Source: an uncultured Pelagibacteraceae bacterium
Lineage (GTDB): Bacteria > Pseudomonadota > Alphaproteobacteria > Pelagibacterales > Pelagibacteraceae
Reading direction: 5' to 3'
Length of the DNA: 64,000 nucleotides
Assembly (NCBI GenBank): GCA_902635795.1
Contig: CACPPH010000002.1
Coordinates: forward strand, 1 to 64,000
The notes below the pieces were generated by a model. The model saw only the letters and a list, made by a program, of their open reading frames with translations, had not been told where the DNA came from and searched no databases. The position numbers were made by a program, and so were the translations under genes. Positions 26,711 to 36,894 of this stretch are shown here, one piece after another; within the stretch, counting starts at the first letter, position 1; every line of letters starts with the position of its first letter.

Positions 26711-27178
26711 ATGATAAAAAGTTTAAAATTTAGTATTTTTTTACTATTATTCTTTACAGGTTGCGGGTTTGAAATAGTGAACAGGTCCTCTGTAAATTTC
26801 GACATTATAGACATAAAAACCGAAGGCGACAAAAGAATAAATTACAAGATTAAAAACAATCTTTTAGCAAATGCTGACCAAAATAATTTAGAAAAAATAG
26901 TGCTTGAGCTTAAGACTAATAAAACTAAAATTGTAAAAGAAAGAAACATTAAAAACGAAATCACAAAATATCAAGTCAAAATAACAACAGAAGTAAAATA
27001 TAATAAAATTAGCAACAATAAATTCATAAATTTCAGTCTTAGCAAAAGTGGTGACTTTGATGTAGCTTCTCAATATTCTCAGACATTAACTAACGAGAAA
27101 AAATTAGTTAGTTCATTGGTAGGCGAATTAATAGATGAAATTTTAGATAAATTAGTCTTTTCATTAAATGATTTATAA
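26711..27178 (+). CDS. lptE: LPS-assembly lipoprotein LptE-like
   Basis: 155 residues. The signal MIKSLKFSIFLLLFFTGC carries a lipobox (FTGC), and GFEIVNRSS follows. The mature part alternates beta strands with a helix at the C-terminus (LVGELIDEILDKLVFSL), as in LptE. With LptD it forms the outer-membrane LPS translocon. Sequence identity in this family is low. The call relies on size, lipobox and the conserved leuS-lptE-holA order. The 3' end overlaps holA by 11 bases. Confidence 0.8.
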   Translation: MIKSLKFSIFLLLFFTGCGFEIVNRSSVNFDIIDIKTEGDKRINYKIKNNLLANADQNNLEKIVLELKTNKTKIVKERNIKNEITKYQVKITTEVKYNKISNNKFINFSLSKSGDFDVASQYSQTLTNEKKLVSSLVGELIDEILDKLVFSLNDL

Positions 27179-28151
27179 AAGCTACATTTTAGAGCAAAAT
27201 TTTAATATAGATCAAAACTTTTTTTTATTTTTTGGAGAGAATTTAGGATTAAAAAATGATTTTAAGGCTAAAATTAAAAGAAACAATACAGAGTTCGATA
27301 TAATAAAATTATCCGAAGATGATATTCTGCAAAACAAAGACCTTCTATATAATGAAATAAGTAACATTTCCCTATTTGATAAAGGGAAAATTATAATAAT
27401 TGATCAAGCTAGCGATAAGTCTTTGCACCTTTTGCAAGAAATTATTCCTCTTATAGAAAACCACAGAATTTTTGTTTTTGCTGAAATGTTGGATAAAAAA
27501 TCTAAACTTAGAAATTTTTTTGAAAAATCAGATAAATGTGTAGCAGTAGCGTGTTATCAAGATAATGAAATAAGCATCAAAAAGATTATAACCAGCGAAC
27601 TAAAAGGATACCAAGGATTGACCTCACACAATATCAATTTAATTGCTGAGAATGTTTTAATGGATAGAGCAAAATTAAAAAATGAATTAGATAAAATTAA
27701 AATATTTTTTGAGAGAAAAACAATTGAAACTGAAAAATTAGAAATTCTTTTAAATTTAAAGGTAAACGATGATTTTAATATTTTGAAAGATGAAGCTTTG
27801 TTGGGAAACAAAAATAATACAAATAAACTACTTAGTGAAACTTACTTGGAAAGTGAGAAGAATATTTTATATTTGAACATTATAAATCAAAGATTTTCTA
27901 AGTTGTACGAAATAAGAAGTAAAACAGACGTAAACATCGAAAATTTTGTGAATAGCTTAAAACCACCTATATTCTGGAAAGATAAACCTAACTTTATAAA
28001 GCAGGCCTTGAAATGGAACCCTGACAAAATAAGACAAGTACAGAAGAACACTTATCAATTAGAAATGAACTTCAAAACTAATTCTTTAATAAACAAAAAT
28101 TTACTCTTAAAAAAATTAATAGTTGATATTTGCCATTTAGCTAATGCTTAG
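27168..28151 (+). CDS. holA: DNA polymerase III delta subunit
   Basis: 327 residues. The N-terminal AAA+-like domain (FFLFFGENLGLKNDF, then IIIIDQASDKS and RIFVFAEML) lacks a classical Walker A, as in HolA. The C-terminal helical collar region contains KPPIFWKDKPNFIKQALKWN. It opens the beta clamp in the clamp loader. The lptE-holA pairing is standard. It overlaps convergent parB by 11 bases at the 3' ends. Confidence 0.88.
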   Translation: MIYKSYILEQNFNIDQNFFLFFGENLGLKNDFKAKIKRNNTEFDIIKLSEDDILQNKDLLYNEISNISLFDKGKIIIIDQASDKSLHLLQEIIPLIENHRIFVFAEMLDKKSKLRNFFEKSDKCVAVACYQDNEISIKKIITSELKGYQGLTSHNINLIAENVLMDRAKLKNELDKIKIFFERKTIETEKLEILLNLKVNDDFNILKDEALLGNKNNTNKLLSETYLESEKNILYLNIINQRFSKLYEIRSKTDVNIENFVNSLKPPIFWKDKPNFIKQALKWNPDKIRQVQKNTYQLEMNFKTNSLINKNLLLKKLIVDICHLANA

Positions 28152-28995
28152 TGAGAAGATCTGAAACTAGTTGAAACTGGTCTAAATCCTTGTATTCAAT
28201 TGTAATCTTACCTGAGTTATTTTTCTTGTTAGTGATGTTAACCTTAAGCCCAAGAACTTTTTCCAGTCTTTCTTGAGTTTTTAAAATATTAGCATCAATG
28301 GTCTTTTCTATTTTTCCACCCTTTTTATTTCGTACAATGTATTCTACTTTTCTAGCACTATAATTTTTTGAAACAATCTCCTCTGCAATTGAAGAGGCAT
28401 TAGATATTCCGATTAAAGGTCTAGCTTGGCCTGAGGTTAAAGTCCCCTCCTCTAACATAGCCACTACATCAGTAGGAAGAGTTAAAAGTCTTAAAGTGTT
28501 ACTTATGTGACTTCTGCTTTTTGACATTAATTTTGAGATACTTTCATGATCATATTTAAATTCCTCATTCAATCTTTTGTATCCTTTAGCTTCCTCAATC
28601 GGGTTAAGATCATCTCTCTGGATATTCTCAACTATTGCCACTTCTAGAGACTCAACATCAGATAAATCCAGTATTCTAATTGGAATTTCATGTAAGCCTG
28701 CCCTTTGAGCTGCTAACCATCTTCTCTCACCTGCTACTATTTCATATTTTCCAGAATCAGATTTGCTAGGTCTTACAGCTATTGGCTGAATAATCCCGTT
28801 TTTCTTTATAGAACTGGCTAATTCATTAAGTTTTTCCTCTTTAAAATTTTGTCTAGGTTGATAAGGGTTTCGAGTTAAATCTGCGACAGCTGCCATAGTA
28901 TTTTGATTAATAAAAGATGATTTTTCTTTAGGAGGCGTATCACCAAATAATGCAGATAATCCTCTACCTAAACCTTTCTTTTTTCCAGAATTCAT
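28141..28995 (-). CDS. parB: Chromosome partitioning protein ParB
   Basis: 284 residues. The N-terminus KKGLGRGLSALFGD is the ParA-interacting motif. The CTPase/clamp region shows NPYQPRQNFKEEKLNELASSIKKNGIIQPI and GERRWLAAQRAGL with ENIQRDDLNPIEEA (about 40-135). The central helix-turn-helix (about 150-175) contains KLMSKSRSHISNTLRLL, and a C-terminal dimerisation region follows. It binds parS and spreads. Two parS cores lie about 1 kb away in rsmG. It overlaps the parA stop by four bases. Confidence 0.97.
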   Translation of the reverse strand: MNSGKKKGLGRGLSALFGDTPPKEKSSFINQNTMAAVADLTRNPYQPRQNFKEEKLNELASSIKKNGIIQPIAVRPSKSDSGKYEIVAGERRWLAAQRAGLHEIPIRILDLSDVESLEVAIVENIQRDDLNPIEEAKGYKRLNEEFKYDHESISKLMSKSRSHISNTLRLLTLPTDVVAMLEEGTLTSGQARPLIGISNASSIAEEIVSKNYSARKVEYIVRNKKGGKIEKTIDANILKTQERLEKVLGLKVNITNKKNNSGKITIEYKDLDQFQLVSDLLTKH

Positions 28996-29789
28996 GCAGC
29001 ACTTTCAATTTGATTTTTTTTTAAAAATTCTTCAGCAAGTTTAAAATAAGATTTGCTTCCAACACAGTTTTTATCATATATTACGCAAGGTAATCCATGA
29101 GAGGGCGCTTCTGATAAACGTACATTTCTTTGGATTACAGTCTGATATACCTTATCCTTAAAATAATTTCTTGCCTCTCTGTCAACCTCAGAAGAAAGTT
29201 TATTTCTTTTATCAAACATTGTCAGTAATATACCTCTGATCTTAAGACTAGGATTTAGATTTTCTTTTATGCGATCTATTGTTTTTACAAGTTGAGTAAT
29301 TCCCTCTAATGCAAAGAATTCTGTTTGAAGTGGCACCAACAATTCATCTGAGGCAACTAATGCCATTATAGTAAGTAAGCTTAGAGACGGTGGACAGTCA
29401 ATAAAAATATTATCGTATTTTTTTAATAAACCTTCTTTTTTTGAATTCAAAATTTCTTTCAGTACAAATGCTCTGTTAGAGTCATTAGCAGTTTCTACTT
29501 CAAGACCGGAAAGATTTACATGAGAACCTATTAAATCTAGATTTTTAATATCAGTTTTCTGAATTATATTTTCAATATTATTTTTTTTAATTAAAAGATT
29601 GTAAACATTTTTTTCTTCATCATTATTGTTTTTACCTAGCCCAGTTGTTGCATTGCCTTGTGGATCCAAATCAATAACTAAATTATTTTGACCCATAATG
29701 GACAGTGAAGCAGCTAAATTTATTACGGTAGTGGTTTTTCCCACGCCACCTTTCTGATTTATGATTGCTAGTGTTGTAGGTGATGACAT
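28992..29789 (-). CDS. parA: Chromosome partitioning ATPase ParA
   Basis: 265 residues. The deviant Walker A is NQKGGVGKTTTVINLA near residue 12-27, Walker A' DLDPQGNATTGLG near 40, and Walker B FIDCPPSLSLLTIMAL near 125. The small chromosomal ParA type has no N-terminal DNA-binding domain. It forms the nucleoid gradient that moves ParB-parS complexes after replication. It begins immediately after the rsmG stop, and the order mnmE-mnmG-rsmG-parA-parB is highly conserved. Confidence 0.97.
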   Translation of the reverse strand: MSSPTTLAIINQKGGVGKTTTVINLAASLSIMGQNNLVIDLDPQGNATTGLGKNNNDEEKNVYNLLIKKNNIENIIQKTDIKNLDLIGSHVNLSGLEVETANDSNRAFVLKEILNSKKEGLLKKYDNIFIDCPPSLSLLTIMALVASDELLVPLQTEFFALEGITQLVKTIDRIKENLNPSLKIRGILLTMFDKRNKLSSEVDREARNYFKDKVYQTVIQRNVRLSEAPSHGLPCVIYDKNCVGSKSYFKLAEEFLKKNQIESAA

Positions 29790-30407
29790 TTACTTGTTAA
29801 TCTCCATCAAAATTATTTTTGAATCTTTATTTGTCATGCTGCTTTCTAATTTATAAGGGTATTTTTTTGTTTTAAAAGAATTTTTTATTTCTTCCTGTGC
29901 ATTTTGACCCTTTAGAATCATTAATTTATGCGGTTTTTGGGCGATTTCACGTGAAACTTGTATTATTTGATCTAATTTTTTAAAAGCCCTGCAGATTATA
30001 ATCTCAGAATCTATAACTTCATCTCTTACATCTCCTAAAACTTCTGCATTTAAACTTAGTTCCTTAATTACACTCGTTAGGAACCTTCTTTTTACTGGTG
30101 ATTTTTCGTATAATTTCACGTGAAAAGCCTTATTTTTATTGAATATTTCTACTACTAGACCCGGAAATCCTGCGCCAGTGCCAAGATCAGCCATGGAATT
30201 GAGGTTAAAATCAATAAACTTAACCAATTGAGCAGAGTCGAGTATATGTCTATGCCAAATTTGATTTTCTGTGCTTTTAGAAATTAAGTTATAATTTTGA
30301 TTTTCCTTTAAAACTAGATTTGTGAACTTTTTAAGTTTTTCAATTGAATGATCACTAAAATTAAGACTCTTTTTAAGAATATTTATGACTTCAAGCTGCT
30401 GCATCAA
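29790..30407 (-). CDS. rsmG: 16S rRNA (guanine-527 N7) methyltransferase
   Basis: 205 residues. The SAM-binding motif is [18 protein letters not shown] (about 71-88), with upstream [22 protein letters not shown] and downstream [13 protein letters not shown] typical of RsmG/GidB. It methylates G527 of 16S rRNA. Its coding sequence carries two perfect parS cores (29945-29956, 30115-30126), so part of its sequence may be constrained by ParB. Its start overlaps the mnmG stop by four bases. Confidence 0.96.
   Translation of the reverse strand: MMQQLEVINILKKSLNFSDHSIEKLKKFTNLVLKENQNYNLISKSTENQIWHRHILDSAQLVKFIDFNLNSMADLGTGAGFPGLVVEIFNKNKAFHVKLYEKSPVKRRFLTSVIKELSLNAEVLGDVRDEVIDSEIIICRAFKKLDQIIQVSREIAQKPHKLMILKGQNAQEEIKNSFKTKKYPYKLESSMTNKDSKIILMEINK
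29945..29956. promoter_or_regulatory. parS centromere site 1 (inside rsmG)
   Basis: The perfect 12-base palindrome TTTCACGTGAAA, flanked GA...CT. It matches the core of the bacterial parS consensus TGTTTCACGTGAAACA, the ParB-binding centromere. It lies inside rsmG, just upstream of parA and parB. Confidence 0.88.
30115..30126. promoter_or_regulatory. parS centromere site 2 (inside rsmG)
   Basis: A second perfect TTTCACGTGAAA, 170 bases from the first, also in the rsmG coding sequence. Two identical 12-base palindromes in 180 bases of AT-rich sequence next to parAB are very unlikely by chance. Confidence 0.88.
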
Positions 30408-32272
30408 GCAGTGGCTTTATATCTAAGTTTTTTAATGTGTGAAAGAAGAATAATTATAGCTGCTGGCGTAACGCCATCAATACGAATAGCTTGACCAAGT
30501 GTTTTAGGCTTCACTTGAAGCAGCTTACTCTTAATCTCATTAGATAGACCGCTGAGTTTTTCATAATCTATACCCTCAGGTATGATAACGGACTCGTCTT
30601 TCTTAAAAGACTCTATATCTTTATCTTGTCTTTCCAGGTAACCCATGTAATGGGCGTCTGTTACAACTTGATTTTCAATAGACCTTGGAAAACTAGGAAT
30701 ATCAGGAAACACTTGCCTTATTTTTGCCATATTTACTTTTCGCTGACCCATAATCTCTAAACAAGATCTTTTTACTCCATCCATAGCAATTTTAATATCA
30801 TATTTCTTAGCTTGATTAGGTGATAGATAATTATTTTTTAGAATTGAATTAAGAGCCAAGATATTTTTTTTCTTTTCATCAAATATTTTTTTTCTTTCAG
30901 ACTTCACTAAATTTAAATTGATCCCAAAATCAGTTAGTCTTTGATCCGCATTATCAGCTCTTAAAGTTAATCTATACTCGGCTCTAGATGTAAACATTCT
31001 ATAAGGTTCTGTAACTCCTTTAGTAATGAGGTCATCAATCATAACACCAATATAAGAAGTTGATCGATCTAAAATAAACTCCTGTTGATTTTGAATTTTT
31101 AAAGCCGCATTAATTCCTGCTATCAGACCTTGTGATGCAGCTTCTTCATAACCTGTAGTTCCATTAATTTGTCCAGCGAGAAATAAAGAATTAATTTTTT
31201 TGGTTTCTAATGTTGCTTTTAACTCCCTTGGATCCACATAATCGTACTCAATTGCGTATCCAGCTCTCTTCATCACAACATGCTCTAAACCCTTGATTTT
31301 ACTCAATATTTTAAGCTGAATCTCCTCCGGAAGTGAGGTTGATATACCATTTGGGTAAATAGTATTGTCCTTTAATCCTTCTGGTTCTAGGAATATTTGG
31401 TGTTTTTCTTTTTCTTTAAACTTAACAATTTTATCCTCTATAGATGGACAATACCTAGGCCCTACTCCTTTTATGTTTCCTGAATACATAGCGCTTCGTG
31501 AAATGTTATCGCTAATAATTTTATGAACATCATTATTAGTATAAGTCATCCCACATTTGATCTGCTTATTGTCGATCTTATTAGTCAAGAAAGAAAAATA
31601 GTAATGATCATCATCAGCAGGCTGCATTTCTAGGTCATCATAGTCAATTGTATCGCCGTCAAGTCTAGGTGGCGTTCCGGTTTTTAATCTTCCAATTTGC
31701 ATATTGAATTTTGCTAGTTGTTCACTTAAACCGGTAGATGGTTTTTCATCAAACCGACCAGCTGGTATCTGTGTTTCACCTATATGTATTAAACCATTCA
31801 AAAAAGTTCCCGTAGTAAGTATCAGTTCTTTAGTTCTTATTTCTTTACCGCTCTGACAAACGAACCCTATTACTTTGTTGTTATCAAATAAGAATTTTAC
31901 TACTGGATCAGCTACGACTTCTAAATTTTCATAATTTAATAAAATCTTTTGCATGTGCTCTTTGTAAAGAGCTCTATCTGATTGGGTTCTTGGTCCTTGC
32001 ACTGCTGGACCACGACTTCTATTTAATAATCTAAATTGAATACCTGATTTATCAGCTACGACACCCATCACACCATCTAAAGCATCGATTTCTCTTACAA
32101 GATGTCCTTTTCCAAGTCCTCCTATAGCTGGATTGCACGACATTTCCCCTATAGTCTCGATTTTATGTGTAAAAAGAGCAGTATTTACGCCCATTCTAGC
32201 AGAAGCTGCTGCTGCCTCACATCCAGCGTGTCCTCCACCTATAACTACTACATCATAGCTTTGTTTTGTCAT
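30404..32272 (-). CDS. mnmG: tRNA uridine-5-carboxymethylaminomethyl modification enzyme MnmG
   Basis: 622 residues, full length. The FAD-binding motif [19 protein letters not shown] is at the N-terminus, and [23 protein letters not shown] follows. [32 protein letters not shown] and [21 protein letters not shown] are all family signatures. With MnmE it installs cmnm5U/nm5U at the tRNA wobble position. Partner mnmE is 42 bases upstream. Confidence 0.98.
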   Translation of the reverse strand: MTKQSYDVVVIGGGHAGCEAAAASARMGVNTALFTHKIETIGEMSCNPAIGGLGKGHLVREIDALDGVMGVVADKSGIQFRLLNRSRGPAVQGPRTQSDRALYKEHMQKILLNYENLEVVADPVVKFLFDNNKVIGFVCQSGKEIRTKELILTTGTFLNGLIHIGETQIPAGRFDEKPSTGLSEQLAKFNMQIGRLKTGTPPRLDGDTIDYDDLEMQPADDDHYYFSFLTNKIDNKQIKCGMTYTNNDVHKIISDNISRSAMYSGNIKGVGPRYCPSIEDKIVKFKEKEKHQIFLEPEGLKDNTIYPNGISTSLPEEIQLKILSKIKGLEHVVMKRAGYAIEYDYVDPRELKATLETKKINSLFLAGQINGTTGYEEAASQGLIAGINAALKIQNQQEFILDRSTSYIGVMIDDLITKGVTEPYRMFTSRAEYRLTLRADNADQRLTDFGINLNLVKSERKKIFDEKKKNILALNSILKNNYLSPNQAKKYDIKIAMDGVKRSCLEIMGQRKVNMAKIRQVFPDIPSFPRSIENQVVTDAHYMGYLERQDKDIESFKKDESVIIPEGIDYEKLSGLSNEIKSKLLQVKPKTLGQAIRIDGVTPAAIIILLSHIKKLRYKATA

Positions 32273-32314
32273 TCTGTGAATGTAAACCTCTAGATTAAGA
32301 ATACAAGAAGTATT

Positions 32315-33643
32315 TTATTTACCGATACAGAAGTCTTTGAATATAGATCCAAGTATTTCTTCCACATCTACCTTACCGACGATGCTACCAAGATGTCGTG
32401 TGGCCATTCTTAGGTCTTCTGCTGCTAATTCGAGGTCTTTGTTTTGATCCTTTTTAAGAAACTTATCAATTTCTTTTAAACAATCATTGAGCTTAACTCT
32501 GTGCCTTTCTCTAGTAATTAAAGCGCTATTACTGGATGTAAATTTTTTGCTTAACTTAGCTTTAATCAAATCTATTAATTTGTCGATATTTTTATTATTT
32601 TTTACTGAAGCTAAAACTGTATCAAAATTAAATTTATGATTTTGTTTATCTGAAACATCTGATTTATTTAAAAAAATTATAGTATCTTTATTGATCATAT
32701 TCTGTATTTCTTTGTTAATTTTTTTTGACGAATTATCAATGACTATTATATTTAAATCTGCATCTTTTGATTTTCCTAAAGCTAAAGAAATACCTTTTTT
32801 TTCAACTTCATTTTTAGCTTCTCTTATACCAGCAGTATCAGCCAGAATTACAGGGTATCCATCCAAATTTAAATAGGTCTCTATAACATCTCTAGTCGTA
32901 CCAGCCTCATCTGATACAATTGCTACTTCTCTTTTTGAAAGTAAATTTAATAATGATGATTTTCCTGCATTAACTTCTCCTGTAATTGAAACCCTAAAAC
33001 CATCTCTAATTTTTTCTCCAACTTTATTATCTTCAATTATTTTTGTAATTTCTGAATGAATTTCTTTAATTGATTTGTGTGCATCTTTTAATACTTTTTC
33101 TGGAAGATCTTCCTCTCCAAAATCAATTTTTGCTTCTATAAAAGCAAGGGATTTTATTATTTTTTCCCTCAAATCATTATAATAATTTGATACATTGCCC
33201 TGAACTAATTTAACTGCTTGTTGTCTTTGTAGTTCCGTCTCGGAATGGATTAGATCTCCTATACTTTCTGCTTTTAACAAATCGATTTTATCATTTTGAA
33301 ATGCAATTTTAGTGAACTCACCTGGTTCAGCTAATCTGCAGTTTTTTTGCTCGGAAAGTACTCTTAATAAAGCGTTTATTACTGCGTTACTTCCATGGAT
33401 TTGTAACTCTGCTAGATCTTCTCCGGTATAGCTATTTGGCCCGGGAAACCACAATAATAGAGCCTCCGGATCTATTACATCACCATTGTTAGGGTTATAG
33501 AACTTACAAAAATTAACTTCGTTCGGCTTTATATCTTTAGACTTAATCAAATTTTGACAAATCTTGAGTGTTTCACTGCCTGATATTCTAACGATAGCTA
33601 TTCCAGAGGGACCTCTACCCGAAGATAACGCGTAAATGTTCAT
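32315..33643 (-). CDS. mnmE: tRNA modification GTPase MnmE
   Basis: 442 residues. The N-terminal folate-binding domain starts with IYALSSGRGPSGIAIVRISG. The G domain (about 210-365) has P-loop GEVNAGKSSLLN, switch AGTTRDVIE, DTAGIR and NKSD. The C-terminus ends in the catalytic FCIGK motif. It works with MnmG on wobble uridines. It lies four bases after the UbiH-like gene stop, starting a likely mnmE-mnmG-rsmG-parA-parB transcript. Confidence 0.98.
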   Translation of the reverse strand: MNIYALSSGRGPSGIAIVRISGSETLKICQNLIKSKDIKPNEVNFCKFYNPNNGDVIDPEALLLWFPGPNSYTGEDLAELQIHGSNAVINALLRVLSEQKNCRLAEPGEFTKIAFQNDKIDLLKAESIGDLIHSETELQRQQAVKLVQGNVSNYYNDLREKIIKSLAFIEAKIDFGEEDLPEKVLKDAHKSIKEIHSEITKIIEDNKVGEKIRDGFRVSITGEVNAGKSSLLNLLSKREVAIVSDEAGTTRDVIETYLNLDGYPVILADTAGIREAKNEVEKKGISLALGKSKDADLNIIVIDNSSKKINKEIQNMINKDTIIFLNKSDVSDKQNHKFNFDTVLASVKNNKNIDKLIDLIKAKLSKKFTSSNSALITRERHRVKLNDCLKEIDKFLKKDQNKDLELAAEDLRMATRHLGSIVGKVDVEEILGSIFKDFCIGK

Positions 33644-33647
33644 TGAA

Positions 33648-34757
33648 TTATAATGATAAACCTCGATTAGAGATTATTTTACTGAATTTTTTTAATGTCT
33701 CGTTGTTCTTAATATTTTTTACAATAATTTCTTTGAAGGGATCTAAATATTTATTTTGTTTAAAGAAGCTATGAGTAACATCGACACCTAAACTCATAAT
33801 AGTATTTTCAGGTTTTCTACTATTATAAAAATCATTTAGAGCATAGCTATTTTTAATAGAAATACCTAATCCCACGTAATATTTTATAATCTCTTTTAAT
33901 TTTTTTATATCCCTTAGAACTAGATTAAAACCCTGACCGGCCACTGGATGTATAGTATGCAGACCTTCACCAAGAATTAATATATTTTTTTGATGATACT
34001 GTCGTCTTAAACTAAGAGAAATAGGATACGACTGAATATTACTAATAGTAATATCTTGTTTGTTCTTCAACAATTCAACTATTTTGTTTTTTACTAAAGT
34101 TGAAATTTTTTTTAGATTATTTTTGAAAAAATGTTTTTTTACACTCCAAACAAAAGACAAATAATTTTTTGAAAAAGGTAGTATAGCTAACGGGCCTTCT
34201 TTTAAAAAGAATTGGCTTGTGTTAATTTTCTTAAAATTATGTTTTACATATCCTGTAATAGCTATTTCTTTATAATCTTTCTTGATAGATCTAATTTTTG
34301 TTATGTTATCATAAATATTAGATTGTCCTCCTATACAGAGGATAATCAAATCATAATTTTTTAATTCATCTAAGTTTTTTAAATCTTTTCTGATTAATTT
34401 AATTCTATTTTTTAAAATTTCTTTCAATAATACACTTTTAATTTTATCATTTTCAAAAACATACATTAGATTGGAGTTTGCTTCGTTTAGATTTAAAAAA
34501 TTTATATTTTCTTTAGAGGTTTCGTAAAAAAGGTCAATTTTTTGTGAAGGCCAGAACAATTTTTGTTCCAAACTTTTAATATTTTGATTAATGAACTTGT
34601 AATTTGTATCTGATATGGCAGTGGTCCTTTTATCAGTGTTTTTTATGCCTTTTTTAGCTATTAAATTTACCTCTACACCTGATACTTTAGATAAAATTAC
34701 AGCTGTCATTAAGCCTGAAAGACCGTCTCCAACAATGCATATTCTCTGTTTTATCAT
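33648..34757 (-). CDS. UbiH/Coq6-type FAD-dependent monooxygenase
   Basis: 369 residues from ATG at 34757, which gives the canonical FAD-binding start IKQRICIVGDGLSGLMTAVILSK. A longer frame to 34952 runs through the ftsK gene and is not family-like. The second FAD motif is GEGLHTIHPVAGQGFNLVLRD (about 280-300). These flavoproteins hydroxylate the ubiquinone ring; which position (C1, C5 or C6) cannot be told. It is divergent from ftsK with a 55-base gap. Confidence 0.85.
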   Translation of the reverse strand: MIKQRICIVGDGLSGLMTAVILSKVSGVEVNLIAKKGIKNTDKRTTAISDTNYKFINQNIKSLEQKLFWPSQKIDLFYETSKENINFLNLNEANSNLMYVFENDKIKSVLLKEILKNRIKLIRKDLKNLDELKNYDLIILCIGGQSNIYDNITKIRSIKKDYKEIAITGYVKHNFKKINTSQFFLKEGPLAILPFSKNYLSFVWSVKKHFFKNNLKKISTLVKNKIVELLKNKQDITISNIQSYPISLSLRRQYHQKNILILGEGLHTIHPVAGQGFNLVLRDIKKLKEIIKYYVGLGISIKNSYALNDFYNSRKPENTIMSLGVDVTHSFFKQNKYLDPFKEIIVKNIKNNETLKKFSKIISNRGLSL

Positions 34758-34812
34758 ATTAAAATTTTTAACACTTTCATAAAAATGGTAAAAAGTACGT
34801 AATCGATTCGTA

Positions 34813-36894
34813 ATGAATACAAACTTTTTGGATAGTGTAACAAATTTTTTGAAAAAGCGAACCTTTGAATTGCTAGGTTTAATCCTAGTTTTATCAAGTG
34901 TCGCACTCGCAATAGCTTTTACAACATATTCTCCTGAAGATCCTTCATTCATTTATGGGGATACAAGTTTTGAGATCCAAAATTTTTTTGGGATTTATGG
35001 AAGTAGCATTGCAGATTTTTTATTACAAAGTTTCGGTTTAGCCTCCTTTTTATTATCACTTAATTTTTTATTTTGGGGATTAGATTTAATAATAAAGAAA
35101 GAATTAAGAAGAATAATTTTAAAACTATTTTTAGTTGTAGCATATTTAACTGTTGGAACAGTTTTTATCTATTTAACATTCGATAATTCTTTTTGGTTAA
35201 TTGATAATGGCAATTCAGGTTTCGTTGGAAAAATAACATATAACTTTATTAATACTTGGGCTCCGTGGATTGATAATACATATTCAATTTATGGACTGCT
35301 TTTATTAACTATTATTTTTTTTTCATTTTCAGCAGATATAAATTATAAAAAAGTATTCTCAGTAATTATTTCACTTTTTAGAAGAAAGCCTGTGGAAAAT
35401 ATTGAGCCAGATTTTAGTAAAATTAATATTGAAGACCGGCCACAGACATTAGAAAAGCCCCAGCAATCATTTTCATTTGATACTGACACAAGTTCTCAAA
35501 CAGAACAAGTCACTACAAAAAATAAATATAAATTACCAGATATAAATTATTTAGAAAAAAATTTATCTAAACTTAGTTCTGACGGAAATAAAAATCGTCC
35601 TGGCGCTGAGTTTATGGAAAAAATATTATTAGACTTTGGTATAGACGGAAAAATTAAAACAATAAATAATGGTCCTGTAGTAAGCCTTTATGAATTTGAA
35701 CCAGCGCCTGGTGTAAAAGTATCAAAAATAATTAATTTATCTGAGGATTTAGCAAGAAATACTAGTTCAACTTCTACAAGAGTTTCCGTCATTCCTGGAA
35801 AAAATACTGTTGGAATTGAAATTCCTAACGAAGAAAGGGAGGGCGTATCACTACGAGAAATAATTTCTTATGATAAATTTCAAAAGAAAGATGTGAGACT
35901 TCCAATAGCACTAGGTAAAAGTATTTCGGGAATGCCAATTGTTGGTGATTTAACATCAATGCCTCATCTTTTAATTGCAGGTACCACTGGTTCAGGAAAG
36001 TCTGTTTGCATTAATACAATAATTGTTTCTCTACTTTACAAACTAAGTCCAGACCTTTGTAAATTTATTTTAATTGATCCAAAAATGTTAGAGCTATCTA
36101 CTTATGAAGGAATACCTCATTTATTAACTCCAGTTATTACTGATGCTAAAAAAGCTACATCAGCTTTATCTTGGACAGTAAAAGAAATGAACAGCAGATA
36201 TAAATTAATGAGCAAGGTAGGAGTAAGAAACATTGATGGCTATAACTCTAAGCACAAACTTAAAATGCCTTACATCGTTGTAGTAGTTGACGAGATGTCA
36301 GATTTAATGCTTGTAGCTGGAAAAGAAATCGAAAACTATATTCAAAAATTATCACAAATGGCAAGAGCTGCGGGCATTCATATCATCATGGCTACGCAAA
36401 GACCAAGTGTTGATGTAATAACAGGTACAATAAAAGCAAATTTCCCTACAAGAATATCTTTCCAAGTAAGTTCCAAAATTGATAGTAGAACCATTTTAGG
36501 GGAGCAGGGTGCCGAACAATTACTTGGTAAAGGAGACATGTTATTCATGTCATCAGCAAACAGAATAATTAGAATTCACGGTCCATATGTTTCTGAACAA
36601 GAAATTGAGAAAATTACAAACTCATTAAGAGCACAGGGAGAACCAGATTATATGGAGGAAATTACTTCACAAGAAACAACGGAAAGCTCATTAACCCCTG
36701 GAAATGAAGGTGATGAGGATGAATTATTTAATCAAGCCGTAGAAATTATACAAGTAGAAGGAAAAGCTTCTACAAGTTTTTTACAGAGAAAATTACAAAT
36801 CGGATATAATAGAGCTGCTAGAATTATTGATATGATGGAAGAAAAAGGTATTGTTAGTAAAGCAAATCATGTTGGTAAACGTGAAGTTCTTTAA
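34813..36894 (+). CDS. ftsK: DNA translocase FtsK
   Basis: 693 residues. Four membrane segments lie in the first 180 residues (LLGLILVLSSVALAIAF, FLLQSFGLASFLLSLNFLFWGL and others), then a short linker and the RecA-like motor: Walker A LIAGTTGSGKSVCINTI near 395 and Walker B YIVVVVDEMSDLM near 495. The C-terminal gamma winged helix begins about residue 635 (LFNQAVEIIQVEGKASTSFLQRKLQIGYNRAARIID). It moves chromosome termini at the division septum. The linker is short compared with E. coli. Confidence 0.97.
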   Translation: MNTNFLDSVTNFLKKRTFELLGLILVLSSVALAIAFTTYSPEDPSFIYGDTSFEIQNFFGIYGSSIADFLLQSFGLASFLLSLNFLFWGLDLIIKKELRRIILKLFLVVAYLTVGTVFIYLTFDNSFWLIDNGNSGFVGKITYNFINTWAPWIDNTYSIYGLLLLTIIFFSFSADINYKKVFSVIISLFRRKPVENIEPDFSKINIEDRPQTLEKPQQSFSFDTDTSSQTEQVTTKNKYKLPDINYLEKNLSKLSSDGNKNRPGAEFMEKILLDFGIDGKIKTINNGPVVSLYEFEPAPGVKVSKIINLSEDLARNTSSTSTRVSVIPGKNTVGIEIPNEEREGVSLREIISYDKFQKKDVRLPIALGKSISGMPIVGDLTSMPHLLIAGTTGSGKSVCINTIIVSLLYKLSPDLCKFILIDPKMLELSTYEGIPHLLTPVITDAKKATSALSWTVKEMNSRYKLMSKVGVRNIDGYNSKHKLKMPYIVVVVDEMSDLMLVAGKEIENYIQKLSQMARAAGIHIIMATQRPSVDVITGTIKANFPTRISFQVSSKIDSRTILGEQGAEQLLGKGDMLFMSSANRIIRIHGPYVSEQEIEKITNSLRAQGEPDYMEEITSQETTESSLTPGNEGDEDELFNQAVEIIQVEGKASTSFLQRKLQIGYNRAARIIDMMEEKGIVSKANHVGKREVL

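Noticed and set aside
34758-34952. N-terminal extension of the UbiH-like protein
   Set aside because: The extra 65 residues lie antisense to the ftsK start and do not resemble the family. The FAD motif begins right after ATG at 34757.
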